Source: VXRJ01 sp964636705
GTDB lineage: Bacteria > Acidobacteriota > Vicinamibacteria > Vicinamibacterales > UBA8438
Length of the DNA: 64,000 bases
Assembly: GCA_964636705.1 (NCBI GenBank)
Contig: CAZWUJ010000013.1
Coordinates: forward strand, 1-64,000
Direction of reading: 5' to 3'
Shown: piece by piece, positions 16,405 through 25,582 of the stretch
Position numbering within the stretch: the first letter of the stretch is position 1
Layout of the letters: every line of letters begins with the position of its first letter
The notes under the pieces: generated by a model
Seen by the model: the letters and a program-made list of their open reading frames with translations, nothing else
Told to the model about the DNA's origin: nothing
Database searches by the model: none
Translations under genes and position numbers: made by a program

Positions 16405-19400
16405 TCAGCGCCGCGCCGTCGCCAGGCACACGGCAGGCACAACGAACATGTTGAGCGCGGTCGAAGTGAACAGGCCAGTGACGATTACCAGGGCGAGGGG
16501 CGCCTGGATCTCGCTGCCCGGCTGACCGGCGCCGAGGGCGACCGGCGTGAGAGCGAGGCCGGTGGACACGGCGGTCATCAGGATCGGGATCAGCCGGTCG
16601 ACGGATCCCTGGAGCACCGCCGTCCCCGCCTCCGCGCCTGCCTCCTGGAGGCGCCGGATGTGCGTCACCAGCATGATGCCGTTGCGCGAAGCGATCCCGA
16701 ACAGCGCGATGAACCCGATGAGCGACGCCACCGACAGGATGCCGTCACCGAGGAAGACGCCCGCCACGCCGCCGATCAGGGCGAGGGGCAGATTGATCAT
16801 GACGATCGCCGCGTCCCGCGCGGATCCGAACGCGGCGGTAAGCACGAGGAACATGCCGGCGATCGCGGCCAGGCCCAGGCCGATCAGCAGGCGCGACGCC
16901 GCCTGTTCCGCCTCGAACTGCCCACCGTACTCGACGCGGTAGCCGGGCGGCAGCGCGACGCCGGCGCCGACGCGCGCCTGGACGTCGGCGACGACGCTTC
17001 CCAGATCGCGTCCCGCGGTGTTGGCGGTGACGACTATCCGCCGCTCGCCGTTCTCGCGCCCGATGAAGTTCGGCGAGCGATCCTCGACCACCTCGGCCAG
17101 GCTGCCGAGTGGAACGCGGGCGCCCGCCGGCACGTCGAACCAGGTCTCGCCCACCTGGTCGAGGTCGGCCAGGTCCGGGCGCGCGTGCCGCAGAACGATC
17201 GGAACGAGCACCGGACCCTCGACGATCTGGCCCACCTGCCGGCCGAGCAGCGCGGTCTCGAGCGTCACCGCCGCCTCTCCCGCCGGCAGGCCATGCCGCG
17301 CGAGGGCGCCGCGATCGAAACCGACGCGCACCGTCGGAATGTCGGCCTGCGGCTCCAGCGCCACGTCAACCAGCCCGTCGATTCCCGTCATCGCCTCCGC
17401 CGCGTCACTCCCCAGCGCGCGGAGCGTGGCGAGGTCGCGGCCGAAGATCTGCACCGCGATGCTCGCGCGCGATCCCGACAGCATGTGATCGATCCGGTGC
17501 GAGACGGGCTGCCCGATCGTGATGTTCGTGCCGGGCACCAGCGACAGCCGCTCGCGCATCTCCTCCAGGACCGTCTCGCGCGGCCGGCCGCCGGGTGCGA
17601 GGCGCACGTCGATTTCCGCGGACTCGACGCCCTGGACGTGCTCGTCCAACTCCGCGCGGCCGGTCCGGCGCGACGTCGCCTCCACCTCCGGCATCTCCAG
17701 CAACAACCGCTCGATGGCGCCGCCGAGCGCGTTCGACTCCGCCAGGCTGGTTCCGGGGAGCGTCACCGCGCTCACCACGACGGCGCCTTCATTGAATGGC
17801 GGCAGGAACTCGCGCCCCATCCGCATCGTGGAGGCGAGCGCGACCGCGAACAGCAGCGCCGCCGCACCGATGACCCAGCCCGGCCGGCGGACGACCAGCG
17901 GCAGCAGCGACCGGTACCGGCGCTTCAGTGCGGCCGCGAACGCCGGCTCCTGCCCGCCGCGGATCCCCGGCGCGCGGGGCAGCAGGTACGCGGCCAGCGC
18001 CGGTGTGACGGTGAGCGCGACGACCAGCGAAGCGCCAAGGGCAATCAGGTAGGCAAACCCGAGCGGCTGCAGCAACCGGCCCTCGACGCCGGCGAGAAAG
18101 AAGAGGGGCACGAAGACCAGCATCACGATGACGGTGGCGTAGACGATGGACCTCCGGATCTCGCGGCTGGCGTCGATCACGACATCGAGCACAGGCCGGC
18201 GCGCACTTTCCGGCAGCCGCGCATTCTCGCGAAGACGGCGCGTGACGTTCTCGACGTCGACGATCGCGTCGTCGACCAGTGCTCCGACCGCGATGGCCAT
18301 CCCCCCGAGGGTCATGCTGTTGATGGTCAGTCCCGCCGCGCTCAGGCCCGCAACCGCGGCGAGCAGCGACAGCGGAATCGCCAGCAGCGTGATCGCGCCG
18401 GCCCGCAGGCTGGCGAGAAAGATCAACGTGACGGCGATCACCAGGATCACGCCGTCCCGCAACGCCGCATTCAGGTTGTCGAGGGCCAGTTCGATGAAGT
18501 CGGCCTGGCGGAAGAGCCGTGCGGAAAGCTGCATCCCGGCCGGCAGCTCCGCCGCCAGCGCATCGAGAACGCTATCCAGCTCAAGAGTCAGCGCCAGCGT
18601 GTTGACGTCCGGCTGGCGCTGAATGCCCAGGATCACGGCCGGCCGGCCGTTGTGCGATCCTTCTCCCCGCTTCAGCGCCTCGCCGACCCGCAGTTGCGCG
18701 ACGTCGCGGACGCGGATCGGCCGCATGTCGCGAGTGGCGACCACCGTCTCGCCGATGCCGTCAATCCCCGCGACGCGGCCCGAGCCCTGGATCAGATACT
18801 CCTGGCCGCCGGCGAGCCGGAACCCGGCGGTGGTGTTCCGGCTGGCGCCGCGGAGGGCGGTCTCGACCGCGCTGAGCGGCACGCCGTAGTCGGCAAGGCG
18901 GATTGGATCGACGAGCACCTCGTACTGCCGGCGCTCGCCGCCGATGACGGTTACCTGCGACACGCCGGGCGTCGCCAGCAACCGGCGGCGGACCACCACC
19001 TCCGCCGTCGTCCGGAGCTCCAGCGGCGTGGGGGCGGGCGGGCCCGCGGCGCCGGCCGGGCCGGTCGAAGGCTCGAGGGCCACGAACATGATCTCGCCCA
19101 TGATCGACGACAAAGGGGCCAGCACCGGCGAACCCACCTCGTCCGGCAATCCGGCCGCGACGGTGTTCAACCTCTCCACCACCGTCTGGCGTGCGCGGTA
19201 GGGATCCGCACCCCAGTCGAAGTCGATCCAGATCACGGCGATGCCGACCGCCGTCGCGGAACGGATCCGGCGGACGCCCGAAGACCCGTTGAGCGCGGAT
19301 TCGATGGGAATGGTGACCAGAGCCTCCAGGTCCGCCGGCGCCATGCCATAGCCTTCGACGAGGACGGTGACGGTAGGCGCGGTCAGGTCCGGCAGGACGT

Positions 19401-19509
19401 CCACCGGCATGCGGAAGGCGATAGTCGAGCCCCACGCGAGGCCGACCACGGCAAGCGCGGCCACGACCAGGCGGTTGTGGACCGACCAGGCGATCAGCGC
19501 GTCCAGCAT
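16405..19509 (-). CDS. Heavy-metal efflux RND transporter, CusA/CzcA family
   Basis: 1034-residue inner-membrane proton antiporter. After the first membrane segment comes PVDVLPDLTAPTV, then VTIPIESALNG, both typical of the HME-RND branch; large periplasmic loops follow each of TM1 and TM7, and there are about twelve membrane helices. TM4 carries GALVDDAIVDVENV. The single Asp/Glu pattern there is closer to CusA-like members than to the Asp-Asp-Glu set of CzcA, though this is only a motif reading. It is the last gene of a leftward operon: outer-membrane channel, adaptor, pump. The exported metal could be copper, silver, zinc or cobalt. Confidence 0.9.
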   Translation of the reverse strand: MLDALIAWSVHNRLVVAALAVVGLAWGSTIAFRMPVDVLPDLTAPTVTVLVEGYGMAPADLEALVTIPIESALNGSSGVRRIRSATAVGIAVIWIDFDWGADPYRARQTVVERLNTVAAGLPDEVGSPVLAPLSSIMGEIMFVALEPSTGPAGAAGPPAPTPLELRTTAEVVVRRRLLATPGVSQVTVIGGERRQYEVLVDPIRLADYGVPLSAVETALRGASRNTTAGFRLAGGQEYLIQGSGRVAGIDGIGETVVATRDMRPIRVRDVAQLRVGEALKRGEGSHNGRPAVILGIQRQPDVNTLALTLELDSVLDALAAELPAGMQLSARLFRQADFIELALDNLNAALRDGVILVIAVTLIFLASLRAGAITLLAIPLSLLAAVAGLSAAGLTINSMTLGGMAIAVGALVDDAIVDVENVTRRLRENARLPESARRPVLDVVIDASREIRRSIVYATVIVMLVFVPLFFLAGVEGRLLQPLGFAYLIALGASLVVALTVTPALAAYLLPRAPGIRGGQEPAFAAALKRRYRSLLPLVVRRPGWVIGAAALLFAVALASTMRMGREFLPPFNEGAVVVSAVTLPGTSLAESNALGGAIERLLLEMPEVEATSRRTGRAELDEHVQGVESAEIDVRLAPGGRPRETVLEEMRERLSLVPGTNITIGQPVSHRIDHMLSGSRASIAVQIFGRDLATLRALGSDAAEAMTGIDGLVDVALEPQADIPTVRVGFDRGALARHGLPAGEAAVTLETALLGRQVGQIVEGPVLVPIVLRHARPDLADLDQVGETWFDVPAGARVPLGSLAEVVEDRSPNFIGRENGERRIVVTANTAGRDLGSVVADVQARVGAGVALPPGYRVEYGGQFEAEQAASRLLIGLGLAAIAGMFLVLTAAFGSARDAAIVMINLPLALIGGVAGVFLGDGILSVASLIGFIALFGIASRNGIMLVTHIRRLQEAGAEAGTAVLQGSVDRLIPILMTAVSTGLALTPVALGAGQPGSEIQAPLALVIVTGLFTSTALNMFVVPAVCLATARR

Positions 19510-19527
19510 GCCCTGCGAGCCCGCGGC

Positions 19528-21081
19528 CTAGTGCGCGTGGCCATGCGCGGGAACCTGCGGCGAGAGGGCGGCGAGGCGGATCAACGGTGCGCCGCGGACC
19601 ACGATCCGCTCGCCCGGCGCCACGTCTCCCGTCACCTGCACCGCGCCGCCCTCACGGTTGCCGAGCGTGACGGGACGGCGCTCGAACGATTCGCCTCCCA
19701 CCTGCACGAAGATCACCGGCTGGCCCGCGTCGTCGACGACGGCGCTCTCGGGCACGGTCACCGTTTCCGTCGCCGCCGAAAGGAAGAGCCGCAACGCCAC
19801 CGCCTGACCGATCGCGATGCGTTGATCGGGATCACTCAGCTCGTAGGTTATCGGCACGGTACGGGCGACCGGATCGAGGACGCGGCCCACCGCCACGAGC
19901 CGGTCGAGCGGGATCGGCGCACCGAGACCGGGCACATCGAGTTCGGCGCCCGTCAGATCGCCGATCCGCGGGAGCGCGGCTTCCGGCACCGCCCCCACGA
20001 CGTGCACCCGGTCGACCGCCACCAACTGGAACAGCCGCGTAGCCGACTCGACGGTCGCGCCCGGCGTTGACTCCGAAAGCGCCACCACGCCGGCAATCGG
20101 CGCTCGCAACACGAAGCGGACGTCGCTCGCTCCGTCGCCCTGGCCGGTCCGCGTCGCATCGAGCTGGGCAAGATGCGCCTCCGCGGCATGGAGCCGTGCC
20201 TCCGCGGTCTCCTCGGCGAGACGCGCCTCGAGCCGCCGGCGCTCCGGCACGGCCCCCGCCTCCACCAGGCGATCCACGCGCGCGCGGGCCGCGCGGCTCA
20301 GTTCAAGCGCGCTGCGCGCTTCCGCGACTTCCAGTTGCAGCGCCGGCCGATCTTCGCCATGCCCGCTGTGCGGGATCACCTCCGCCAGCGTGTCGCCCTG
20401 CGCCACGAGCGATCCAACCGGCAGCGGCGGCAACTCCTCCGCCAGGCGGCCGGCCAGCGGCACCGTGACATCCGCCTGCCCCCCGGTGCGCGGCGCGATC
20501 TCGGCCGCGATCACCAGGCTGTCGGCGACCGGACGTATCTCCGCGGGCGCGGTCGCAAAGTCGAGTGTCCACTGCTGTTCCTTCAGGAACGGGGTCGCAC
20601 CGTCGTCCCCGGCGTCGGCGACAGCGGCGGCGGTGGCCGCCTCCCGCGAAGGATGTACCGTCACGCCCCCGAGGCGATGGCGGTCGGCGAGGCCAGGCGC
20701 GTCGAGCGCGATTTCCAGGTCGTAGATCCCCGCCGCCGACGGCATGACGTCGACGCCGAAGACGCCGGGCCGGCCGGGGGCGTCGGCCGAGAACGTCTCG
20801 TCGCCGGCGCCGCTCAGGAGGACGGTCGCGCGGCCCATCCGGACCGGTTCGAAGGTTGCGAGATCGGTCACGTGCATCGCGAAGCGGCTCACCTCGCCGG
20901 CCACGAGCACCGGGTACTCGATGAACAGTTCGGTGCGATCGGTCCAGCGCGTCTCGACGACCGCCGGCCGCTCGTCCGCATCCACCTCCGGGAAGTCGGC
21001 CGGCGGCGCCGCAACCGGCGCGCCGCACCCGCCGGCGAGAGCCAGCGCTACGATTCCGGCCGCCGTTCGCGTCATCTTCAT
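19528..21081 (-). CDS. RND efflux periplasmic adaptor (CzcB/CusB-like) lipoprotein
   Basis: 517 residues. The N-terminus is a lipoprotein signal (ALALAGGC, lipid-modified Cys near residue 19). Residues 40-145 form an extra domain (ELFIEYPVLVAGEVSRFAMHVT) seen in CzcB/CusB-type adaptors and possibly metal-binding. Then come a lipoyl half-motif (VTVPLAGRLAEELPPLPVG), a helical hairpin of about 90 residues with heptad-like Ala/Glu/Arg, the second lipoyl half (LRAPIAGVVALSES), and beta-barrel and membrane-proximal domains. The protein ends in HGHAH, a short His tail also seen in metal adaptors. It links pump and channel. Start overlaps the channel gene stop by four bases (ATGA). Confidence 0.88.
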   Translation of the reverse strand: MKMTRTAAGIVALALAGGCGAPVAAPPADFPEVDADERPAVVETRWTDRTELFIEYPVLVAGEVSRFAMHVTDLATFEPVRMGRATVLLSGAGDETFSADAPGRPGVFGVDVMPSAAGIYDLEIALDAPGLADRHRLGGVTVHPSREAATAAAVADAGDDGATPFLKEQQWTLDFATAPAEIRPVADSLVIAAEIAPRTGGQADVTVPLAGRLAEELPPLPVGSLVAQGDTLAEVIPHSGHGEDRPALQLEVAEARSALELSRAARARVDRLVEAGAVPERRRLEARLAEETAEARLHAAEAHLAQLDATRTGQGDGASDVRFVLRAPIAGVVALSESTPGATVESATRLFQLVAVDRVHVVGAVPEAALPRIGDLTGAELDVPGLGAPIPLDRLVAVGRVLDPVARTVPITYELSDPDQRIAIGQAVALRLFLSAATETVTVPESAVVDDAGQPVIFVQVGGESFERRPVTLGNREGGAVQVTGDVAPGERIVVRGAPLIRLAALSPQVPAHGHAH

Positions 21082-22337
21082 GGGATCGACACCTCCCCCA
21101 CCGCCCGGTCGAGCTCGATCACCGCACGTCGCGCCGCGGCAAGCAACTCCAGCTCGCGCAGAACCGCACCCAGCGTAACGCGATGAGCATCGAGCAACTC
21201 CAGCACACCATACTCCCCTTCTTCGTACGCTGCCTGCGCGATCGACGCCAACTCGGCCGCCGGCTCGACCGATGTGGCCCGGTACTCATCGGCGAGCGCC
21301 AGGTAGCGGTTCGCCGCCGTGCGCGCGACGCGCACCTCGCGGTCGATCCGGCCGCGCAGCACGTGGCGCTCGGCCTCGATCCGCGCGCGCGCCGCTGCGG
21401 CCCGCGCCGCCTGCAACTGCCCGCGGTTGAAAACGGGAACGCCCACCGTCGCGGTCACCGCATAGCCGGCGTCGGCGCCGATCAGAGCGTTGCCGCTCCG
21501 CTTTACGCCGGCCGTCACCGCCGCTTCAGGCAGGCGCAGCCGCTCGGCCGCGCGCCGCTCGATCGCCCACCGCGCCTCGCGCGACAGGAGCGCACGGTAG
21601 TCGGCCCGTTGTTCCAGCGCGCGGGGCAGCAACGCCTCCAGGCTCTCCGCCGCCGCGCCCGCCGCAAGGTCGGCGAGGCGGCCGGCCGCCAGGAGTCCGT
21701 CGGGATCCGATCCGGGAGCGAAGAACGCGGCGAGATGCGCCTGTTCGGCCGACTGCGCGATGCGGGCGATCGCCAGATCCGCCTCGACGTCGGCCACCTC
21801 GCGTTCCGCCCGCTGCCGGTCGAACCGCGATCCCTCGCCTTCCTGCTCGCGCACCCGCAGCAGCTCGACGAGACGCCGCAGCTCCAGAACGCCGGCATCG
21901 ATCGCCGCTGCCCGCTCCTGCGCCAGCAGCAGATCGGTGAACGTCAGACGCAGCGCGACCTCGAAATCGTGCAGTTCGGCATCGGCCTGGGCGCCCGCCG
22001 CCTCCGCCGCGCGGCCCGCCGCGGCCCCGAACAAGCCGGTGCGCCCGCGCAGCGGAAGCTGTTGGGTCATCAACAGGAAGTCGTCCTGGTTGCCCGCCGC
22101 GTCCTCGCGCGTGAAGCTCACCGTCGGGTTGGCGGGCAGGCTCCGTTCGAGAGCGTCCGCCTCCACTTCGCGGACGCCCAGCCGGAGGGCGCGGACGGCC
22201 GGATGCTCCTGGCGCATGCGCGCGACCGCCTCCGCCTCGGTCAGCGTCTGCCCCGCCGCCGGACTCGCCGTGACGCCGGCCAGCGTCATGGCGGCGGCGG
22301 CCACAGTCATCGGCCGCGACCATTGCCATCGGTTCAT
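21078..22337 (-). CDS. TolC-family outer-membrane efflux channel (CzcC/CusC-like)
   Basis: 419 residues with a signal peptide ending near ASPAAGQ. The body is almost entirely alpha-helical with two internally similar halves, as expected for the TolC tunnel: PANPTVSFTRED before strand pair one, LRLPEAAVTAGVKRSG and VGVPVFNRGQLQAARAAAARAR in the second half. YEEGEYGVLELLDAHR near the C-terminus is a typical metal-channel signature. It is the first gene of the metal efflux operon, followed by adaptor and pump. There are 30 bases to the upstream vapC. Confidence 0.9.
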   Translation of the reverse strand: MNRWQWSRPMTVAAAAMTLAGVTASPAAGQTLTEAEAVARMRQEHPAVRALRLGVREVEADALERSLPANPTVSFTREDAAGNQDDFLLMTQQLPLRGRTGLFGAAAGRAAEAAGAQADAELHDFEVALRLTFTDLLLAQERAAAIDAGVLELRRLVELLRVREQEGEGSRFDRQRAEREVADVEADLAIARIAQSAEQAHLAAFFAPGSDPDGLLAAGRLADLAAGAAAESLEALLPRALEQRADYRALLSREARWAIERRAAERLRLPEAAVTAGVKRSGNALIGADAGYAVTATVGVPVFNRGQLQAARAAAARARIEAERHVLRGRIDREVRVARTAANRYLALADEYRATSVEPAAELASIAQAAYEEGEYGVLELLDAHRVTLGAVLRELELLAAARRAVIELDRAVGEVSIP

Positions 22338-22367
22338 TGCCCTGCTCCTGCCAAAAGAACGACACGT

Positions 22368-22832
22368 TCAGCCGAGATGCTCGACCGCGACTCCCGGGAA
22401 ACGGTGGAAGTCGCGGTCTTCCGTGATCAGCGTATCCGCTCCGGCCTCCTGGCAAAGTGCGACGATCTGTGCATCAAACACCAGATTACCGATCGCGTTG
22501 CCATCCTGAACCGCGGCCAGAAACAACTCCTGGAAGCGAGGCCCCGGCGTCAGCACCTCCAGACTGGGCGACGCCAGGACCCGCCGTATCGACTCGCATG
22601 CTTGACGGGCGGTCAGAGGATCGACCAGGCGCGGATGCGTGACAACCCGCAGGAATTCCGCCAGACAGACAACCGGTATGCCCCAACGGACATAGCCTTC
22701 GGCCAGCTCGGTCAAGCGCCGGTGAGCCGCCACATGCCGATGCTCGCGACGCCTGTGCGCGTACACCAGGATGTTCGTGTCAACCGCGACCGACCCGATT
22801 CTCCCCGCCTTCCATCCACTCGTACAGCGCAT
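22368..22832 (-). CDS. vapC: VapC toxin, PIN-domain ribonuclease
   Basis: About 154 residues of PIN domain. Acidic active-site positions are visible: Asp in AVDTNILVYAH, Glu in VCLAEFLRVV, Asp in NLVFDAQIVALC, and Asp in TEDRDFHRFPG at the C-terminus. Such proteins cleave tRNA or rRNA. The domain begins so soon after the vapB stop codon that translation must start inside vapB; ATG at 22832 (or 22841) gives a 14 to 17-residue leader ahead of VAVDTN. A GGCGGGGAG sequence lies inside the overlap without a usable start after it, which is odd. The cognate antitoxin is vapB at 22780-23037. Confidence 0.86.
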   Translation of the reverse strand: MRCTSGWKAGRIGSVAVDTNILVYAHRRREHRHVAAHRRLTELAEGYVRWGIPVVCLAEFLRVVTHPRLVDPLTARQACESIRRVLASPSLEVLTPGPRFQELFLAAVQDGNAIGNLVFDAQIVALCQEAGADTLITEDRDFHRFPGVAVEHLG

Positions 22833-23037
22833 CCCGATCATCGAAGTTCACGCCCGCGGTCGGACGTCCTTCAGACAGGATCAGTTCGAGACGGTACGGC
22901 TCGCGACGTTCCGGAGGGTCTTGCAGGTACTGCCGCACCGCCCGTTCGACCAGCCGTGTGAGTGTCTCGCCGTCTCGTGCCGCGCGCGCCTTGGCTTCAC
23001 GGAACAGGTGATCGTCGAGGACCAGCGTCGTACGCAT
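22780..23037 (-). CDS. vapB: VapB antitoxin, ribbon-helix-helix
   Basis: 85 residues beginning MRTTLVLDDHLFREAK; the pattern strand, helix (HLFREAKARAARDG), helix (TLTRLVERAVRQYL) is the RHH DNA-binding fold, followed by a C-terminal tail (about residues 45-85) that would wrap VapC. An in-frame ATG exists at 23058, but a TTGACA -35 box at 23068-23073 with a plausible -10 about 23045-23050 would place the transcript start at or next to the ATG at 23037, so the shorter form is preferred. vapC overlaps its 3' end on the same strand, a common coupling. Confidence 0.82.
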   Translation of the reverse strand: MRTTLVLDDHLFREAKARAARDGETLTRLVERAVRQYLQDPPERREPYRLELILSEGRPTAGVNFDDRDALYEWMEGGENRVGRG

Positions 23038-23073
23038 GCATATATCTGTAGTGCTCATGCATAAGTCTGTCAA
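23036..23073 (-). promoter_or_regulatory. vapBC promoter with paired ATGCAT sites
   Basis: Minus strand: TTGACA at 23068-23073, then 17 bases to a weak -10 (TACAGA, 23045-23050). The palindrome ATGCAT, extended to ATGCATA on the plus strand, occurs at 23036-23042 and again at 23057-23063, 21 bases (two helical turns) apart, flanking the -10 region. This is where an RHH antitoxin would bind for autorepression. Site function is inferred. Confidence 0.45.
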
Positions 23074-23097
23074 CCGCAACCTCGGGCGTCCTCCGGG

Positions 23098-23127
23098 TTG
23101 CGCCCACGCCGCAGGGCGATCTAGAGT
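23098..23127 (+). promoter_or_regulatory. Possible promoter of osmC-like gene
   Basis: TTGCGC at 23098-23103 and TAGAGT at 23122-23127, spaced 18 bases, each matching four of six sigma70 consensus positions, about 100 bases before the ATG at 23226. A 9-bp inverted pair (CGGGCGTCC at 23083-23091, GGACGCCCG at 23135-23143) encloses it. Confidence 0.3.
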
Positions 23128-23225
23128 CCTCACCGGACGCCCGCCGTCCCGGGGCGGGCGCGCGCTGTTGACACCAACCGCCGGACCCCGGGCGCGGCTG
23201 GTCCGGAACCACTTCAGGAGAGAAC

Positions 23226-23651
23226 ATGGACAGCAAGGCATCGGCCGTCTGGAAGGGCGGACTCAAGGACGGCAACGGATCGATCACGAGCGGCAGCGGC
23301 ACGCTCTCCGATACGGCGTACACCTTCGCGACGCGGTTCGAGGGTGCGGCGGGCACCAACCCGGAAGAACTGATCGCGGCGGCCCACGCGGGTTGTTTCT
23401 CCATGGCCCTCTCCGCGGTCCTGGGCAACTCGGGGCTGACGCCGGAGCACGTCTCCACCAGCGCCACCGTGACGCTCGAAGCGGTGGAGGGCGGCTTTGC
23501 GGTGACGAAGATCCACCTCGACTGCACCGCGAAGGTGCCGGGCGCGAGCCAGGAAGCCTTCGACGAAGCGGCGAACGGCGCGAAGACCGGCTGTCCGATC
23601 TCGAAGCTGATGAACGCCGAGATCACCCTGGACGCCACTCTCGAGTCCTAG
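23226..23651 (+). CDS. OsmC/Ohr-family peroxiredoxin
   Basis: 141 residues with the two redox cysteines of the OsmC family: Cys57 in AAHAGCFSMALS and Cys123 in KTGCPISK. Such proteins reduce organic hydroperoxides in the cytoplasm using the Cys pair, with lipoyl proteins or thioredoxin as electron donor. The opening DSKASAVWKGGLKDGNGSIT matches the family's first strands. CAGGAGAG precedes the ATG at 23226. Length is normal. It is followed after 2 bases by the exported PDZ protein on the same strand, so they may be cotranscribed, though no functional link is known. Confidence 0.92.
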   Translation: MDSKASAVWKGGLKDGNGSITSGSGTLSDTAYTFATRFEGAAGTNPEELIAAAHAGCFSMALSAVLGNSGLTPEHVSTSATVTLEAVEGGFAVTKIHLDCTAKVPGASQEAFDEAANGAKTGCPISKLMNAEITLDATLES

Positions 23652-23653
23652 CC

Positions 23654-24067
23654 ATGGCGCGCTCCGCGTTGGCAACGGCCGCCGTCGTCCTGGCGCTGGC
23701 CGCCACCCCCGCGGCCCAGTCGGATCGTCCTCCCTTCTATGCGTGCATCGAGGAGACGATGGCGGTGGAGGCGCCACTGGTCGGCATCGAGTTGTGCGAC
23801 GCGGCGCCGACCGAGGCGCTGCTGGCCCGCGCGGTGGAAGACAATCTGCAGGTGCTGAACGGCGCCCTGGTGGTTTCCGCCGACCCGAATGGCGTCGGCG
23901 CAACAGAGGGCCTGCAGCCGGGCGACGTCATCTACCAGGTGGCCCGCGTCGTCGTCACCAACGCGGAAGCGGCGGCCGAACGACTGGAGGGGATCGTTAC
24001 GGAACGTGACACCGTGGCGAACTTCCTGCGCGGCGGCCGGCCGTATCGCGTAAAGCTGCGCCGCTGA
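23654..24067 (+). CDS. Small secreted PDZ-domain protein
   Basis: 137 residues. The N-terminus (MARSALATAAVVLALAATPAAQ) is a Sec signal peptide. A single degenerate PDZ domain occupies about residues 45-135: GIELCDAAPTEAL, then ADPNGVGATEGLQPGDVIYQVARVVVTNAEAAAERL, and a final TVANFLRGGRPYRVKLRR. The Gly-Leu-Gln-Pro-Gly-Asp segment is the usual PDZ turn after the peptide-binding helix. No protease domain is attached, so it might be a periplasmic adaptor. It begins two bases after the osmC-like stop codon. Confidence 0.72.
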   Translation: MARSALATAAVVLALAATPAAQSDRPPFYACIEETMAVEAPLVGIELCDAAPTEALLARAVEDNLQVLNGALVVSADPNGVGATEGLQPGDVIYQVARVVVTNAEAAAERLEGIVTERDTVANFLRGGRPYRVKLRR

Positions 24068-24175
24068 CCCGCGACCATCGTCGCCTGCCGCTGCCGTCGC
24101 CTGCCGCTGCGATGGGCGCCTGGTTGCGCCCGTTTCCTTCACACGCTGGAAACGCGCGGCTGTTAGACTGCGGAT

Positions 24176-25552
24176 ATGGCTATGGTCCGCCCGAGCCGGC
24201 GGCGGTTTCTGGCCTCCGCCGGTGCGTTCCTGGGGGCGGCGCCGTTTCACGCGCTGGCGTGCCGCGTCGCCGAGACGGGCGGCGTGCCGGCAGCTACTGA
24301 GGCGGGCGCTTCCAACGTCGGCTACGGACCCCTCAGCCCGGTTGCCGACGGGACGACCGGCCTGCCCCTGCTCCATTTGCCGCCCGGCTTCCGTTACGTG
24401 ACGTTCGGCTGGACCGGCGACCCGCTGGATGACGGCCTCGTTACGCCGCCCGCTCACGACGGGATGGCCGCCTTCCCGACCACCGACAGCCTCGTCCGGC
24501 TGGTGCGCAACCACGAACTACGCGACGGCGCCGCGTTCGCGCCTCGTCCGTTGTACGACCCCAACGGCGGCGGCGGGACGACCACGCTGGACTTCGATCC
24601 GGCAAACGGCCAACTCGTGGCCGCGCGCGCCAGCCTGACGGGCACCGCCGTGAACTGCGCGGGCGGCCCCACGCCGTGGGGATCGTGGCTCACCTGCGAG
24701 GAAACGGTGCTCGGCCCGGGCGGCGATCCGGACTACCAGTTGCCGCACGGCTACATCTTCGAGGTGCCGGCCGAAGGAACGGCGGAAGCATCCGCCGAGC
24801 CGTATCGCGCCATGGGACGCTTCGTCCACGAGGCCGTCGCCATCGACCCGGCGACCGGGATCGTCTACGAGACGGAGGACCGGGGGACCGCCGGTCTGTA
24901 CCGCTTCCTGCCGGAACAGTTGGGCAACCTTGCCGCCGGCGGCCGCCTGGAGATGCTCGCGATCGACGGCGCGCCCGGCTACGACACCCGGACCGGCCAG
25001 GCCATCGGCACGTGGCATCCCGTGACCTGGACAGGGATTGCGGATCCGGATCCGGCAGACATCGCCGGCGACAGCGTCTATCGACAGGGCGTCGCGGGTG
25101 GCGGCGCGACGTTCGCCCGGCTCGAGGGGATCTGGTACGGCGGCGGGCGGATCTACATCGTCTCCACCAACGGCGGAGAGGCGGAGGCGGGACAGGTGTG
25201 GGAGTACGACCCGGCCGGCGAGCGGATTCGCCTGCTGTTCGAATCGCTCGGGAAGGACGTTCTCGACATGCCGGACAACATCACGGTGAGCCAGCGCGGC
25301 GGCCTCGTGCTGTGCGAGGACGGCGACGCCGACGATTTCGTCCGCGGGCTGACCCTCGACGGGACGATCTTCCCGTTCGCGAAGAACAACGTGGTGCTGG
25401 ACGGCGAGCGGAACGGGATCGCGGGCGACTTCCGCGACCGGGAGTTCGCCGGCGCCGTCTACAGCCCGGCCGGCGACTGGCTCTTCGTCAACGTGCAGAC
25501 GCCAGGCATCACGTTCGCGATCACTGGACCCTGGGGCTCCGGCCCCCTCTGA
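24176..25552 (+). CDS. PhoX-like (DUF839) Tat-exported protein
   Basis: 458 residues. RPSRRRFLASAGAFLGAAP is a twin-arginine signal. The rest is a DUF839/PhoX-type beta-propeller: PPGFRYVTFGWTG, LVRLVRNHELRDG, AGGPTPWGSWLTCEETV with the Cys-Glu-Glu typical of PhoX, FVHEAVAIDPATGIVYETED, and DNITVSQRGGLVLCEDG. PhoX enzymes are calcium- and iron-dependent alkaline phosphatases, and several of the expected acidic ligands are present; a phosphatase role is likely but not proven. No ribosome-binding site precedes the ATG at 24176, and TAGACT lies at 24164-24169, so a leaderless transcript is possible. Palindrome cluster C follows 31 bases after the stop. Confidence 0.84.
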   Translation: MAMVRPSRRRFLASAGAFLGAAPFHALACRVAETGGVPAATEAGASNVGYGPLSPVADGTTGLPLLHLPPGFRYVTFGWTGDPLDDGLVTPPAHDGMAAFPTTDSLVRLVRNHELRDGAAFAPRPLYDPNGGGGTTTLDFDPANGQLVAARASLTGTAVNCAGGPTPWGSWLTCEETVLGPGGDPDYQLPHGYIFEVPAEGTAEASAEPYRAMGRFVHEAVAIDPATGIVYETEDRGTAGLYRFLPEQLGNLAAGGRLEMLAIDGAPGYDTRTGQAIGTWHPVTWTGIADPDPADIAGDSVYRQGVAGGGATFARLEGIWYGGGRIYIVSTNGGEAEAGQVWEYDPAGERIRLLFESLGKDVLDMPDNITVSQRGGLVLCEDGDADDFVRGLTLDGTIFPFAKNNVVLDGERNGIAGDFRDREFAGAVYSPAGDWLFVNVQTPGITFAITGPWGSGPL

Positions 25553-25582
25553 CCGCGGGTGCGCCGGCATCCCTAAAGGTCC

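Noticed and set aside
16318..20070. 1250-codon plus-strand open frame over the RND operon
   Set aside because: High-GC antisense shadow: composition is Arg/His/Asp-rich without domains, while the minus-strand frame has all RND motifs.
23083..23143. Nine-bp inverted pair upstream of the osmC-like gene as a riboswitch
   Set aside because: Only one stem with a 43-base loop and no conserved motif; could be chance in GC-rich DNA.
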